Shown here one piece after another: positions 18,717 to 29,286 of a stretch of DNA of 64,000 bases. This stretch comes from Pseudomonas furukawaii (GTDB lineage Bacteria; Pseudomonadota; Gammaproteobacteria; Pseudomonadales; Pseudomonadaceae), in NCBI RefSeq assembly GCF_002355475.1, contig NZ_AP014862.1, positions 3,844,001 to 3,908,000 of the forward strand, given 5' to 3'. Position numbers and translations under genes: made by a program. Under the pieces are notes generated by a model that saw only the letters and a list, made by a program, of their open reading frames with translations, was not told the origin of the DNA and did not search any database. Positions within the stretch are counted from its first letter, which is position 1. The number at the start of each line of letters is the position of its first letter.

Positions 18717-21626
18717 TCAGCTGAGTCGTGCGATGAGCTCGCGCGCTTCCTGTTGCTGGGTGTCGCTCCCCTCGGACATGACCTCGTCGAGGATGTCGCG
18801 AGCACCTTCGGTGTCACCCATGTCGATGTAGGCACGAGCCAAGTCCAGTTTGGTCGCGGTTTCGTCGGTACCGGACAGGAAATCGAAATCGTCTTCCCCG
18901 CCCAGACCAAGATCGAGGTCCGAGTCATCGCCATCCAGGGAGGCGACCGGCTCGGGCTCAAGGCTGGGTTGCTGCAGGCTGTCGGAGAGCTGGTCGAGCT
19001 CGGCGGTCACTTCGTCCAGCTGCGCCGCGAAACTGTCGTTGTCGGGCAGCGATTCGGCAACCGGCTCATCCGGCAGCGACAGATCGAAATCCGCCGGTAG
19101 GTCGAGCAGGCCAGAGCCGCCCACCTCCACGTCTCGAACCGAGGACGGAGCGGACTGCGGGACATCCGGCTCGCTGTCGAGGCTGAGCAGGAAATCGTCC
19201 TCGTCGGCAGCTGCCGGTGCGGACGCGGGCTCGAGATCCAGACTGAAGTCGGCGAGATCGTCATTGAGCTCCAGGCTTTCATTACCGCTCGACAACAGGT
19301 CGCTGGCGCCGATATCAAGATCGAAGTCCAGGTCATCACCGGCCTTGGCCGGCTCCGACGGAACGTCCAGGGCCAGGTCGTCGAAGTTGAGTTCGCTGAC
19401 CGGCGCGGCGACAGGCTCGATGGCAGCCGGCTTATCGCCCGCCAGTTCGAGATCCAGTTCCAGGTCATCGCCGAGATCGTCCAGGCTCAGGTCAAAGGCG
19501 TCATCCGGGTCGGCACCCGGCGCAAGGGGTGCCGCCGGTTCATCGTCCAGGGTGAGATCGTCCAGACTGAAGCTGTCCAGGTCGTCGGCGGCAGCCAGGC
19601 CGACAGCGGTAGCGGTGACCGCGGCGACGGCCATGGCCGGGTAGCGATTGTTCAACTGCTCGATCTCGGCGTTGGCACCGCCGATCTCGCGAAGCTCGCG
19701 CTCCTGGCGTCCGAACCCTTCACGATCGCCCTGCTCCGCATGGACTTCCATCAGCTTCAGGCGCAGGTCACTGCGATGAGGCTCGTCGTTGATGGCGTTC
19801 TGCAGCAACTCGGCGGCCTGATTGAAGCGTCCGTAGGCGATATAGATGTCGGCCTCGCTGAGGACATCGCTGGTCTGCGCAGCGACGCGCTCGTCCGCCT
19901 TCGTGGAGGCGACGGCGGGCGATTCATCACCCAAATCCAGATCGCGGTCATCGAGGGAAGAGAAGCTGTCGTCCTTCAGGTCGAGATCGCCGTCGAACGG
20001 GCTCGTCTCGTCCTCGGCGGCCAGGCTCTTCTGCAGCTCGGATTCCTTCATCGCATTGCGACGGGACAGGATCATCAGCAGCACCAGAAGCGCCACCAGC
20101 GCACTGCCACCGGCAATCAGCAGCAACATCGGATTGGCCAGCACGTCATCGATGATGCTGGACTTCGGAGGCTCGGCTGCGGGCGCCGCTGGAGCGGACT
20201 GCACAGGCTTGGCCGGTTCCGTCGGTTTGGCGGGCGCGGCTGGCTTGGCGGGTGCGACAGGCGCGGCCGCAACCGGTTCCGCAGGCTTGGCCGGCGCGGG
20301 CGCCGCCGCAATCGGCTCGGCCGGCTTGGCAGGCTCCACTGCAACGGGCTCGGCGGGCTTGACGGGTTCAGCAGCGGTTGCCGGGGCGGCCGGCTGGGCG
20401 GGCGCTGCAGGCGCAACAGGCGCCGGGGCCGGCTCGGCCGACGCGGCAGCAGCTGGTGCCTGCTTGGTCTGGGCGCCCAGCTCGGACTGCAGCTTGGCGA
20501 GTTGATCGTCCTTGAGCTGGATGAGGCGCTGCAGCTTGTCCATCTGGCTCTGCAGGTCGCTCATGCGGCTCTTCAATTCGTCGTTCTCGCGACGGGTGGA
20601 GTCCAGGCTCTCCTGGGTCACCGCCAGCTTGTCGCTGAGGGCCTTGCTTTCGCCGTTGGCCCCCTTGTCGCTGCCACTCGCGGCCTTGCCGCTGGCAGCC
20701 GACACCAGGCGCAGACTGTCCTGCGCCTCCACCCTCTCGGGCGCAGCGCCTGCGCTGGCACGCTTGGTCGCATCGAGCTGGCGCTGCCCCTGGCTGGCCA
20801 GGGTGCGTCCGTCGCGCCAGGCGCTGTTCTGCGCCTGGACCTGGGCCAGGGCCTCGGCCTGGCTGCGACTGGCGATCTGCTTCTCATCAGGCAGGCGCAG
20901 CACCTGGCCGCTTTTCAGGCGATTGATATTGCCATCGATAAAGGCGTCGGGGTTCAGGTCCTGGATGGCCAGCATGGCCTGGTGAACGGAACCGCTGGCA
21001 CGGGTTCGCTCAGCGATCTCCCAGAGGGTATCGCGGGATGTGGTGCGGTACTGGTCGGTCGGGGCCCGGGGCACCGGTGCCGCGGCGGGCGCGCTCGGGC
21101 GCGGGGCGGCCACGGGTGCCGGGGCGGTGGGTCGTACCGCGGCGGGCGCGACGGCCGGGCGCGGCGCGGGCGCCGGGGCGGAGACCGGAATCTGCGGAGC
21201 GGAAGCGGCTGCGGCCTGGGGGGAATAGAGCGGCGGGTCCAGCAGCAGCGTGTACTCCCGCAACAGGCGCCCATTGGGCCAGAGCACTTCCACCAGGAAG
21301 TTGAGGTAGGGCTCTCGTACCGGCCTGGTGGACGTTACCCGGATGACGCTGCGGCCATTGGGTTTGATCACCGGCGTGAACTTGAGGTCCTGGAGGAAGT
21401 ACTGGCGATCCACGCCGGCCTTGGCGAAGTCCTCCGGGGCGGCCAGGCTCGGCTTGAGCTCGGCCGAAGCCAGATCGCGCACCTCCAGCAACTCGATCTC
21501 CGCATCCAGGGGCTGGTTCAGCGAGGAACGCAGGGTAACTTCCCCCAGCCCGAGGGCGTGGGCCATACCCGAGGTCAGCGCGGACGCGGCCGCGATTGCC
21601 AGCACAAGTTTGCGAAGCCGAACCAT
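18717..21626 (-). CDS. fimV: Motility/peptidoglycan-binding hub protein FimV
   Basis: Polar inner-membrane protein required for type IV pilus secretin assembly and twitching, and in P. aeruginosa linked to cAMP signalling. From the ATG at 21626 it has 969 residues: a signal peptide (MVRLRKLVLAIAAASALTSG), a conserved N-terminal domain (LGEVTLRSSLNQPLDAEI), a LysM domain at about 190-245, a coiled coil (about 330-390), a long Ala/Pro/Glu-rich low-complexity stretch, one membrane helix (about 497-520), a very acidic cytoplasmic region with TPR-like repeats, and the C-terminal FimV domain (LDLARAYIDMGDTEGARDIL). The frame extends 31 codons upstream, but only this ATG begins the signal peptide. 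The low-complexity stretch probably varies between strains. Confidence 0.95.
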   Translation of the reverse strand: MVRLRKLVLAIAAASALTSGMAHALGLGEVTLRSSLNQPLDAEIELLEVRDLASAELKPSLAAPEDFAKAGVDRQYFLQDLKFTPVIKPNGRSVIRVTSTRPVREPYLNFLVEVLWPNGRLLREYTLLLDPPLYSPQAAAASAPQIPVSAPAPAPRPAVAPAAVRPTAPAPVAAPRPSAPAAAPVPRAPTDQYRTTSRDTLWEIAERTRASGSVHQAMLAIQDLNPDAFIDGNINRLKSGQVLRLPDEKQIASRSQAEALAQVQAQNSAWRDGRTLASQGQRQLDATKRASAGAAPERVEAQDSLRLVSAASGKAASGSDKGANGESKALSDKLAVTQESLDSTRRENDELKSRMSDLQSQMDKLQRLIQLKDDQLAKLQSELGAQTKQAPAAAASAEPAPAPVAPAAPAQPAAPATAAEPVKPAEPVAVEPAKPAEPIAAAPAPAKPAEPVAAAPVAPAKPAAPAKPTEPAKPVQSAPAAPAAEPPKSSIIDDVLANPMLLLIAGGSALVALLVLLMILSRRNAMKESELQKSLAAEDETSPFDGDLDLKDDSFSSLDDRDLDLGDESPAVASTKADERVAAQTSDVLSEADIYIAYGRFNQAAELLQNAINDEPHRSDLRLKLMEVHAEQGDREGFGRQERELREIGGANAEIEQLNNRYPAMAVAAVTATAVGLAAADDLDSFSLDDLTLDDEPAAPLAPGADPDDAFDLSLDDLGDDLELDLELAGDKPAAIEPVAAPVSELNFDDLALDVPSEPAKAGDDLDFDLDIGASDLLSSGNESLELNDDLADFSLDLEPASAPAAADEDDFLLSLDSEPDVPQSAPSSVRDVEVGGSGLLDLPADFDLSLPDEPVAESLPDNDSFAAQLDEVTAELDQLSDSLQQPSLEPEPVASLDGDDSDLDLGLGGEDDFDFLSGTDETATKLDLARAYIDMGDTEGARDILDEVMSEGSDTQQQEARELIARLS

Positions 21627-21767
21627 AGAGTAATTCCCTTGTTTTATCTTTTTTCCCGCGGAGCGAGAGGAGGGTCTTGAGTCGCTGCCATGCGCGCCTG
21701 TGCGGCGGCTCCCCGTCAACGATAAGGCCGAGCCAGTAGTATCAAGCTAGAATATTTCTACCGATTT

Positions 21768-22796
21768 TCAGGTAAGTATCTTTGACAGATAGTGTTTTAT
21801 CAACAACTCGGCCGACTGCACAGCATTGAGCGCCGCGCCTTTTCTTGCATTATCTGAAGCAATCCACAAATTGAGTTCGCAGGGGTCATCGAGGCCGCCG
21901 CGAACCCGCCCGACGTAAACGGCATCCTGGCCCACCGCGTCGCCGACGGCGGTCGGATAGTCGCCCTCCTCCTCCACGAATTCCACCCCTGGCGCCTGCG
22001 CCAGGCGCTGGCGTACCGCATCGATATCCACCTCGCGCTCGGACACCAGGGACAGTGCCAGGCTGTCGCCGAAGAACACCGGTGCCAGGGCGCAGGTGGC
22101 CGCCACGCGAAGGTCCGGCTCAGCCAGCAACTGGCGGAGTTCGCCCGCCAGGCGACGCTCCAGGGCGATATGCCCCTCGGCATCCGGCACACCCGCCTGC
22201 GCCAGGATGTTGAAGGCGATCTGGCGATCGAAGAAACGTGGTTCCAGCGGTCGGGCATTGAGCAGTTCGGCCGTCTGGCGCGCCAGCTCGTTCACGCCCT
22301 CACGCCCACGACTGGACACCGCCAGGCTCGCCAGCACGCTGACGCGCCGGGGCCTGACCAGGTCGCGCAGGGGCGCCAGCACGCAGGCCAGGGCAACGGC
22401 GGACGCGCTGGGACTGGTGAGCTGGTAAGGCGCATCCAGCCTTTGGAGAAGTTCCGGATTGGCTTCAGGCACCAGGCTGGGCGCCTGCATCGGGTCCAGG
22501 GCGCCGGACAGGTCGATCAGCGAACAGCCTGCCGCGCTGGCGCGCGCCGCGAAACTGCGGGTGACCGACTCGCCGGCCGCGAAGAAGGCCAGCTTCACCT
22601 GGGAGAAGTCGAACTCGGCCACATCCCGGACACGCAGGTTGCGCCCCTTGAACGGCACGGAGGCACCGGCGGATTCGCCACTGGCCAGGAGATGGAGATT
22701 GCCGACTGGAAATTCCCGCTCATCGAGGAGCTGGACAAGGGTCTCACCGACGGTGCCGGTGGCGCCGATCACGGCGATATCGAGGGATTGGCTCAT
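21768..22796 (-). CDS. Aspartate-semialdehyde dehydrogenase-like paralogue, active-site Cys absent
   Basis: A 342-residue homologue of Asd with the Rossmann motif VIGATGTVGETL and family-wide features (GREGVNELARQ, FNILAQ). Where true Asd has an NPNCST-type active site, this protein reads SPSASA, so the nucleophilic Cys is Ala (about residue 131). It is therefore unlikely to be a dehydrogenase. It corresponds to the USG-1-like protein next to fimV in Pseudomonas. Its function is unknown; location between asd and fimV suggests co-inheritance rather than a pathway role. Confidence 0.88.
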   Translation of the reverse strand: MSQSLDIAVIGATGTVGETLVQLLDEREFPVGNLHLLASGESAGASVPFKGRNLRVRDVAEFDFSQVKLAFFAAGESVTRSFAARASAAGCSLIDLSGALDPMQAPSLVPEANPELLQRLDAPYQLTSPSASAVALACVLAPLRDLVRPRRVSVLASLAVSSRGREGVNELARQTAELLNARPLEPRFFDRQIAFNILAQAGVPDAEGHIALERRLAGELRQLLAEPDLRVAATCALAPVFFGDSLALSLVSEREVDIDAVRQRLAQAPGVEFVEEEGDYPTAVGDAVGQDAVYVGRVRGGLDDPCELNLWIASDNARKGAALNAVQSAELLIKHYLSKILT

Positions 22797-22871
22797 GGGG
22801 AAAGGACTTCTGGCGATGCGAGGAGCGGCACTTTAACCGCCGTTCCCGCAGCCAGGCAATCGAGGTTCAGG

Positions 22872-22898
22872 GGGCGCCGACGAGCCTCATCGGCGCCC
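22872..22898 (-). terminator. GC-rich hairpin downstream of asd
   Basis: Nine-bp perfect stem GGGCGCCGA/TCGGCGCCC with a 9-nt loop, just after the asd stop on the minus strand. No T tract follows, so intrinsic termination is doubtful; it may protect the asd mRNA 3' end. Confidence 0.4.
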
Positions 22899-22907
22899 GA
22901 CCCGTAC

Positions 22908-24020
22908 TCAGCGCTCCAGCAGGATGCGCAGCATGCGGCGCAGGGGCTCGGCGGCACCCCACAGCAGCTGGTCACCCACGGTGAAGGCACCGAGGTACTG
23001 GGAGCCCATGTTGAGCTTGCGCAGACGTCCGACCGGAACGGTCAGGGTGCCGGTCACGGCGGTGGGGGTCAGCTCGCGCATGCTGATCTCGCGCTGGTTC
23101 GGCACCAGCTTCACCCAGGGATTGTGCTGGCTGATCATGCCCTCGATATCCGCGATGGGCACATCCTTGTTCAGCTTGATAGTCAGCGCCTGGCTGTGGC
23201 AGCGCATGGCGCCGATGCGCACGCAGATGCCGTCCACCGGGATCGGGCTCTTGAAACGACCGAGGATCTTGTTGGTCTCGGCCTGGCCCTTCCACTCTTC
23301 GCGGCTCTGGCCGTTGGGCAGTTCCTTGTCGATCCAGGGGATCAGGCTGCCGGCCAGGGGCACGCCGAAGTTCTCGGTGGGGAAGTCTTCACCGCGCATG
23401 GCTTCGGCGACCTTGCGGTCGATGTCGAGGATGGCGCTGGCCGGGTTGGCCAGGTCATCGGCGACCGCCGCATGGGTCGCGCCCATCTGCTTGATCAGCT
23501 CGCGCATGTTCTGCGCACCGGCGCCGGAGGCGGCCTGATAGGTCATGGCGCTCATCCACTCCACCAGACCCGCTTCGAAAAGGCCGCCCAGGGCCATCAA
23601 CATCAGGCTGACGGTGCAGTTGCCACCAATGTAGTTCTTGGTGCCGGCGTCCAGTTGCTGGTCGATGACACGGCGGTTGACCGGGTCCAGCACGATCACG
23701 GCGTCGTCCTGCATGCGCAGGCTGGAGGCCGCGTCGATCCAGTAGCCGTTCCAGCCGGCCTCGCGCAGCTTGGGAAACACCTCGTTGGTGTAGTCGCCGC
23801 CCTGGCAGGTGAGGATCACATCGAGGGTCTTCAGCTCGTCAATGCTGTAGGCATCCTTCAGCGGGGCAATGTCCTTGCCGACCGCGGGGCCCTGGCCACC
23901 GACATTGGAAGTGGTGAAGAACACCGGCTCGATCAGGTCGAAATCCCGCTCTTCCAGCATGCGCTGCATGAGAACGGAACCCACCATGCCGCGCCAACCG
24001 ATCAGACCTACACGCTTCAT
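22908..24020 (-). CDS. asd: Aspartate-semialdehyde dehydrogenase Asd
   Basis: NADPH-dependent reduction of aspartyl phosphate to aspartate semialdehyde, the branch point to Lys, Met, Thr and peptidoglycan diaminopimelate. The 370-residue product has the NADP motif [10 protein letters not shown], the nucleophile Cys135 in GGNCTVSLM and the catalytic His275 in RCHSQALT. Length and motifs fit the Gram-negative form. It lies 57 bp downstream of leuB on the same strand. The neighbouring paralogue at 21768 lacks the Cys, so this copy is the working enzyme. Confidence 0.97.
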   Translation of the reverse strand: MKRVGLIGWRGMVGSVLMQRMLEERDFDLIEPVFFTTSNVGGQGPAVGKDIAPLKDAYSIDELKTLDVILTCQGGDYTNEVFPKLREAGWNGYWIDAASSLRMQDDAVIVLDPVNRRVIDQQLDAGTKNYIGGNCTVSLMLMALGGLFEAGLVEWMSAMTYQAASGAGAQNMRELIKQMGATHAAVADDLANPASAILDIDRKVAEAMRGEDFPTENFGVPLAGSLIPWIDKELPNGQSREEWKGQAETNKILGRFKSPIPVDGICVRIGAMRCHSQALTIKLNKDVPIADIEGMISQHNPWVKLVPNQREISMRELTPTAVTGTLTVPVGRLRKLNMGSQYLGAFTVGDQLLWGAAEPLRRMLRILLER

Positions 24021-24077
24021 GACAACTACACCTTTCTTGAAAAAGTGGGCCGCTGGAAATCCAGCGAGCCCGACAGA

Positions 24078-25160
24078 TTACAGATTACGCAGGGCCGCGA
24101 CCACTGCATCGCCCATCTCGCGAGTACCGACCCTGGTCGCACCCGGCGAGTAGATGTCGCCCGTGCGCAGCCCCTGGTCGAGGACCAGGCTGACAGCCTT
24201 CTCGATGGCATCGGCGGCCACTGTCTGGTTGAAGCTGTAACGCAGCATCATCGAGACCGAGAGAATGGTCGCCAAGGGGTTGGCGATACCCTGGCCGGCG
24301 ATATCCGGCGCCGAGCCATGGCAGGGTTCGTACATGCCCTTGTTGTTCGAATCCAGCGAAGCAGAAGGCAGCATGCCGATGGAACCGGTGAGCATGGAAG
24401 CCTCATCCGACAGGATGTCACCGAACATGTTGTCGGTCACCATCACGTCGAACTGCTTGGGCGCGCGCACCAGCTGCATGGCGGCGTTGTCGACGTACAT
24501 ATGGCTGAGCTCGACGTCCGGGTAGTCCTTGGCCACTTCCTCCACCACTTCGCGCCACAGCTGGCTGGAAGCGAGAACGTTGGCCTTGTCCACCGAACAG
24601 AGTTTCTTGCCGCGCACGCGGGCCATGTCGAAACCGACGCGGGCGATGCGGCGGATCTCGCTCTCGCTGTACGGCAGGGTGTCGTAGGCCTGGCGCTCGC
24701 CGTTCTCCAGCACGCGCTGCTCGCGGGGCTGGCCGAAGTAGATGCCGCCGGTCAGTTCACGGACGATGAGGATATCCAGGCCGGAGACCACTTCCGGCTT
24801 GAGGCTGGAGGCCTCGGCCAGTTGCGGGTAGAGAATGGCGGGGCGCAGGTTGGCGAAGAGTCCCAGTTGCGAGCGGATCTTCAGCAGGCCGCGTTCCGGC
24901 CGGATGTCACGCTCGATCTTGTCCCACTTCGGGCCGCCCACGGCGCCCAGCAGTACCGCGTCGGCCTTGCGGGCGCGCTCCAGGGTCTCGTCGGCCAGCG
25001 GCACGCCGTGCTTGTCGATGGCGGCGCCACCGATGACGTCCTCGGTCAGTTCGAAGCCCAGCTGGAACTTGTCGTTCGCGACCTCCAGCACCTTGACCGC
25101 CTCGGCCATGATCTCCGGACCAATGCCATCGCCCGGGAGAATCAGAATCTGTTTGCTCAT
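24078..25160 (-). CDS. leuB: 3-Isopropylmalate dehydrogenase LeuB
   Basis: NAD-dependent oxidative decarboxylation of 3-isopropylmalate in leucine synthesis. The start is the ATG at 25160 ([18 protein letters not shown]), giving 360 residues; the longer open frame upstream is not family-like. It has the substrate-binding Arg motifs ([23 protein letters not shown]) and the metal-binding [13 protein letters not shown] region, followed by [14 protein letters not shown]. It lies downstream of a methyltransferase gene and leuD/leuC, all on the minus strand. Confidence 0.97.
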   Translation of the reverse strand: MSKQILILPGDGIGPEIMAEAVKVLEVANDKFQLGFELTEDVIGGAAIDKHGVPLADETLERARKADAVLLGAVGGPKWDKIERDIRPERGLLKIRSQLGLFANLRPAILYPQLAEASSLKPEVVSGLDILIVRELTGGIYFGQPREQRVLENGERQAYDTLPYSESEIRRIARVGFDMARVRGKKLCSVDKANVLASSQLWREVVEEVAKDYPDVELSHMYVDNAAMQLVRAPKQFDVMVTDNMFGDILSDEASMLTGSIGMLPSASLDSNNKGMYEPCHGSAPDIAGQGIANPLATILSVSMMLRYSFNQTVAADAIEKAVSLVLDQGLRTGDIYSPGATRVGTREMGDAVVAALRNL

Positions 25161-25228
25161 GAGTCTTTCCTTATATGCATGCGTCGAACCCAGGCGGCCG
25201 GCGTTGTGGCCCGCACCTGATGGCCCGG

Positions 25229-25993
25229 TTATCTCGTGGCCCACAGCACCAGGACGTCGGTGCTGAAGGAGCCGTCTTCGGTGATCTCGAAATACTCGCG
25301 CACTTCCTCGCCCACCGCTTTCTGCAGGGCGAGGATCGCATCGCGAAACACATCCGGCGTCCGCATCCGCGCAATCCAGGAGTCGAACTCCAGGCGCAGG
25401 CGCTGACGGGCATGGCGGTCGACGAACAGGCCCGCCTCGCTGACCTGCCGAAGCCATTCGGCGACGGAATAATCGCGCACATGACTGGTGTCACGCAGCA
25501 CTTCCACTGCCTGCAAATGGGTGTCGAACAGCGGACTGCCCGGCGACGCCACATCGATGAAGGCTGCCGTGCCGCCCGGCTTCAGCACGCGACGCACCTC
25601 GCGCAGGGCCAGGCCCAGGTCGCTCCAGTGGTGCGCCGAATAGCGGCTGAAGACGAAATCGAAGCTGCCGTCGGCGAAGGGAAGACGTTCGGCCGCCCCG
25701 CGCTCGGTACGCAGATTGTCCAGGCCCCGCTCGGCGGCCGCAGCGGCGACCACTTCGAGCATCTGCCCGGAGAGGTCATACGCCACCACTTCGCCGACCA
25801 GTGGTGCGACATGGAAGCCGACATGCCCGGCGCCACAACCGAGATCGAGCACCCGGGCATCACACCGACCGTCCACGGCTGCCTGCAATTGCGCGAATTC
25901 CGCGCCCTGGGCATGCACGGCGCTGCTCAGGTAGGCGTTCGCCCGCTCACCGAATTGGCGCTGCACCACCTGCTCATGGGCCTTGTCGCTCAC
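25229..25993 (-). CDS. SAM-dependent class I methyltransferase
   Basis: A 254-residue methyltransferase with motif [17 protein letters not shown], the motif II region ([20 protein letters not shown]) and the typical [13 protein letters not shown] segment. The GTG at 25993, with GGAG 6 nt upstream, gives the start [10 protein letters not shown]; the frame is open further but overlaps leuD. It belongs to the UbiE/MenG-like family, but the substrate cannot be told. It sits between leuD and leuB, as does an equivalent gene in P. aeruginosa, so it is probably co-transcribed with the leucine genes though no methylation step is known there. Confidence 0.85.
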   Translation of the reverse strand: MSDKAHEQVVQRQFGERANAYLSSAVHAQGAEFAQLQAAVDGRCDARVLDLGCGAGHVGFHVAPLVGEVVAYDLSGQMLEVVAAAAAERGLDNLRTERGAAERLPFADGSFDFVFSRYSAHHWSDLGLALREVRRVLKPGGTAAFIDVASPGSPLFDTHLQAVEVLRDTSHVRDYSVAEWLRQVSEAGLFVDRHARQRLRLEFDSWIARMRTPDVFRDAILALQKAVGEEVREYFEITEDGSFSTDVLVLWATR

Positions 25994-26010
25994 ATCGGAC
26001 TCCCCGCTGC

Positions 26011-26655
26011 TCAGGCGTCGCGGAACAGCCAGGGGCTGTCGGCACGGTGCTTCGTTTCGAACGCCTTGATGGCGTCGGCGTCCTGCAGGGTCAGGCCGAT
26101 GTCGTCCAGCCCGTTGAGCAGGCAATGCTTGCGGAAGGCATCCACGTCGAAGCCGTACTGCTTGCCATCCGGCCGGGTCACGGTCTGGGCCGCGAGGTCG
26201 ACGGTCAACTGGTAGCCTTCGGTGGCTTCGCATTGCTGGAACAGCTCATCCACTTCTTCATCCTTGAGGATGATCGGCAGCAGGCCGTTCTTGAAGCTGT
26301 TGTTGAAGAAGATGTCGGCATAGCTCGGCGCGATGATGGCGCGGAAGCCATATTCCTCCAGCGCCCAGGGCGCGTGCTCGCGGGACGAGCCGCAGCCGAA
26401 GTTCTCACGGGCCAGGAGCACGCTGGCACCCTGGTAGCGCGGGAAGTTCAGGACGAACTCCGGGTTCACCGGACGCTTGGAGTTGTCCTGGTTGGGTTGC
26501 CCCACATCCAGGTAGCGCCACTCGTCGAACAGGTTCGGGCCGAAGCCGGTGCGCTTGATCGACTTGAGGAATTGCTTGGGGATGATCTGGTCGGTATCGA
26601 CGTTGGCGCGATCCAGCGGAGCGACGAGACCGGTGTGTTGGGTAAAGGCTTTCAT
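26011..26655 (-). CDS. leuD: 3-Isopropylmalate dehydratase small subunit LeuD
   Basis: Swivel-domain subunit of isopropylmalate isomerase, which pairs with LeuC. The 214-residue product starts [22 protein letters not shown] and carries [15 protein letters not shown], the signature of the aconitase swivel domain, plus [18 protein letters not shown]. Full length. It begins 15 nt after leuC on the same strand. Confidence 0.97.
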   Translation of the reverse strand: MKAFTQHTGLVAPLDRANVDTDQIIPKQFLKSIKRTGFGPNLFDEWRYLDVGQPNQDNSKRPVNPEFVLNFPRYQGASVLLARENFGCGSSREHAPWALEEYGFRAIIAPSYADIFFNNSFKNGLLPIILKDEEVDELFQQCEATEGYQLTVDLAAQTVTRPDGKQYGFDVDAFRKHCLLNGLDDIGLTLQDADAIKAFETKHRADSPWLFRDA

Positions 26656-26670
26656 CTCGACTCTCCTTCC

Positions 26671-28095
26671 TTACTTCAGCAACTCGCGAACATCGACGAA
26701 ACGGCCGGTCACTGCGGCGGCGGCGGCCATGGCCGGGCTCACCAGGTGAGTACGACCACCGGCGCCCTGACGCCCCTCGAAGTTGCGGTTGGAGGTGGAC
26801 GCGCAGTGCTCGCCACTTTCCAGGCGATCCGGGTTCATGGCCAGGCACATGGAGCAGCCCGGCTCACGCCATTCGAAGCCCGCCTCGATGAAGATCTTGT
26901 CCAGGCCCTCCTGCTCGGCCTGCCGCTTGACCAGGCCCGAACCCGGCACCACCAGCGCCTGCTTGATGGTTCCGGCGACCTTGCGACCCTTGGCCACTTC
27001 AGCGGCTGCACGCAGGTCCTCGATGCGGGAGTTGGTGCAGGAGCCGATGAATACGCGATCCAGCTGGATATCGGTGATCGCCTGGTTGGCAGCGAGGCCC
27101 ATGTACTTCAGGGCGCGTTCGATGGAGCCCCGCTTGACCGGGTCGGCCTCGGCGGCCGGGTCCGGCACACGCTGGTCCACCGGCAGCACCATCTCCGGGG
27201 AAGTGCCCCAGCTCACTTGCGGCTTGATGTCCTCGGCCCGCATCTCCACCACGGTGTCGAAGTGGGCGTCGGCATCGGACACCAGACCGCGCCAGGCAGC
27301 CACGGCCTTGTCCCAATCGGCGCCCTTGGGCGCGAAGGGGCGGCCTTCGACGTAGGCGATGGTCTTCTCGTCCACGGCCACGAGGCCCACGCGGGCGCCG
27401 GCCTCGATTGCCATGTTGCAGAGGGTCATGCGGCCTTCCACGGACAGGTCACGAATGGCGCTGCCGGCGAACTCCAGGGCGTGCCCGTTACCGCCGGCGG
27501 TGCCGATGCGGCCGATGATCGCCAGCACGATGTCCTTCGCGGTGACACCGGCGGGCAACTGGCCCTCGACGCGCACCTGCATGTTCTTCATCTTCTTCGC
27601 CACCAGGCACTGGGTCGCCAGCACATGCTCCACTTCGGAGGTGCCGATGCCGTGGGCCAGGGCGCCGAAGGCACCGTGGGTCGAGGTGTGGGAATCACCG
27701 CAGACCACGGTCATACCCGGCAGGGTGGCGCCCTGCTCCGGGCCGACCACGTGGACGATGCCCTGGCGGACGTCGTTCATCTTGAACTCGAGGATGCCGA
27801 AGTCATCGCAGTTCTCGTCCAGGGTCTTGACCTGGATGCGCGACACTTCGTCGGCGATGGCTTCGAGGCCACCCTGACGCTCGGCCCGGGTGGTGGGTAC
27901 GTTGTGGTCCGGGGTGGCGATGTTGGCGTCGATGCGCCACGGCTTGCGACCCGCCAGACGCAGCCCTTCGAAGGCCTGCGGCGAGGTCACTTCGTGGAGG
28001 ATGTGACGATCGATGTAGATCAGCGACGAGCCATCGTCGCGTCGCTTCACCTCATGTGCATCCCAGAGCTTGTCGTAGAGCGTCTTGCCGGCCAT
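26671..28095 (-). CDS. leuC: 3-Isopropylmalate dehydratase large subunit LeuC
   Basis: Large 4Fe-4S subunit of isopropylmalate isomerase. The ATG at 28095 ([16 protein letters not shown]) gives 474 residues; an upstream in-frame ATG is not family-like. The three cluster cysteines lie in FIGSCTNSR and GCSMCLAMN, and [16 protein letters not shown] is the conserved aconitase motif. First gene of leuC-leuD-methyltransferase-leuB, divergent from a LysR gene with 195 bp between the starts. Confidence 0.97.
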   Translation of the reverse strand: MAGKTLYDKLWDAHEVKRRDDGSSLIYIDRHILHEVTSPQAFEGLRLAGRKPWRIDANIATPDHNVPTTRAERQGGLEAIADEVSRIQVKTLDENCDDFGILEFKMNDVRQGIVHVVGPEQGATLPGMTVVCGDSHTSTHGAFGALAHGIGTSEVEHVLATQCLVAKKMKNMQVRVEGQLPAGVTAKDIVLAIIGRIGTAGGNGHALEFAGSAIRDLSVEGRMTLCNMAIEAGARVGLVAVDEKTIAYVEGRPFAPKGADWDKAVAAWRGLVSDADAHFDTVVEMRAEDIKPQVSWGTSPEMVLPVDQRVPDPAAEADPVKRGSIERALKYMGLAANQAITDIQLDRVFIGSCTNSRIEDLRAAAEVAKGRKVAGTIKQALVVPGSGLVKRQAEQEGLDKIFIEAGFEWREPGCSMCLAMNPDRLESGEHCASTSNRNFEGRQGAGGRTHLVSPAMAAAAAVTGRFVDVRELLK

Positions 28096-28190
28096 GGTCG
28101 GGTCCTCATCAGGGTGTTTCGGTGCGTGGGGATCGAATGCCCCCTTCACGTGTGGGGTCGATGCTAGGGGGTTGCATCGAATAACTCAAA

Positions 28191-28218
28191 TTCATATTTT
28201 TTATCCAAAGGATTCCAA
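28191..28218 (-). promoter_or_regulatory. Candidate leuC promoter
   Basis: On the minus strand TTGGAA, a 16-bp spacer and TATGAA, in an AT-rich pocket between leuC and the divergent LysR gene. A LysR-type site could overlap it, but I could not define one. Confidence 0.4.
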
Positions 28219-28290
28219 AGAGGAATTCGTTTGGCTATAAGCCTGAGTTCGCGATTCCCTTCCTCAGCCCGTCGCCTGGAGTTCATCGAC

Positions 28291-29178
28291 ATGGATCTGG
28301 CCAGCCTCAACGCCTTCATCGCCATCGCAGAGACCGGCAGCTTCTCCGAAGCCGGCGAGCGCCTGCACCTGACGCAGCCGGCGGTGAGCAAGCGCATCGC
28401 CTCCCTGGAGCAGCAACTGAGCGTTCGCCTGTTCGACCGCCTGGGCCGGGAAGTGAGCCTGACCGAAGCCGGCCGCGCCCTGCTCCCACGGGCCTACCAG
28501 ATCCTCAACGTGCTGGACGACACACGCCGCGCCCTCAGCAACCTGTCAGGCGACATCAGCGGCCGCCTGACCCTGGCCACCAGCCACCACATCGGCCTGC
28601 ATCGCCTGCCCCCCCTGCTGCGCGCCTTCACCAAGGCCTACCCGCAGGTAGCCCTGGACATCCAGTTCCTCGATTCGGAAGTGGCCTATGAAGAGATCCT
28701 TCATGGTCGCGTGGAGCTGGCGGTGATCACCCTGGCGCCGGAAACCGCCCTGCCGGTGCAGGCCGTGCCGGTGTGGAACGACCCGCTGGACTTCGTCGCC
28801 GCGCCGGAGCATCCGCTGGCCCGGGACAAGACCATCTTCCTGCCTGACGTGGCCCGACACCCGGCGGTTTTCCCCGGCGGCAACACCTTCACCCATCACA
28901 TCGTGCGCCGCATGTTCGAGGCCGAGGGGCTGACGCCCAACATCGCCATGAGCACCAACTATATGGAGACCATCAAGATGATGGTCTCCATCGGCATCGC
29001 CTGGAGCGTGCTGCCACGCACGATGCTGGACGATTCTGTGGTGCGCCTGCCGCTGCAGGATATCCAGCTCTCTCGCCAGCTGGGCTACATCCTGCATACC
29101 GAGCGCACCCTGTCCAACGCCGCCAAGGCCTTCATGGCGCTGCTGGACGCACAGCGGGACGATCTTGCGTACCTGTGA
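28291..29178 (+). CDS. LysR-family regulator divergent from leuC
   Basis: Predicted DNA-binding regulator of 295 residues. The ATG at 28291 (MDLASLNAFIAIAETGSF) begins the standard LysR winged helix-turn-helix (about 1-60, with SEAGERLHLTQPAVSKRI), followed by a two-lobe effector-binding domain from about residue 90. The frame stays open upstream, but this start fits the family. Divergent LysR genes often control the adjacent operon and themselves; here that would be the leuC-D genes, and P. aeruginosa has a LysR gene in the same place. The effector is unknown. Confidence 0.92.
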   Translation: MDLASLNAFIAIAETGSFSEAGERLHLTQPAVSKRIASLEQQLSVRLFDRLGREVSLTEAGRALLPRAYQILNVLDDTRRALSNLSGDISGRLTLATSHHIGLHRLPPLLRAFTKAYPQVALDIQFLDSEVAYEEILHGRVELAVITLAPETALPVQAVPVWNDPLDFVAAPEHPLARDKTIFLPDVARHPAVFPGGNTFTHHIVRRMFEAEGLTPNIAMSTNYMETIKMMVSIGIAWSVLPRTMLDDSVVRLPLQDIQLSRQLGYILHTERTLSNAAKAFMALLDAQRDDLAYL

Positions 29179-29286
29179 TTCCAGCAGCTAACGTGAGCCG
29201 CAGGAGATGAACAAGAGGTCGGGACGGCGCGAGGAATCCAGCGACCCCCTCCCCGGACCCCTGCCCTGACACCTTAAGGGGCGCGC

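Noticed and set aside
22170-25220. 1016-codon plus-strand open frame over asd/leuB
   Set aside because: Shadow of conserved minus-strand genes with G/C-rich third positions; residue composition is unlike a protein family.
25801-28167. 788-codon plus-strand frame over leuC/leuD
   Set aside because: Antisense to leuC and leuD, which are fully conserved; no support for coding.
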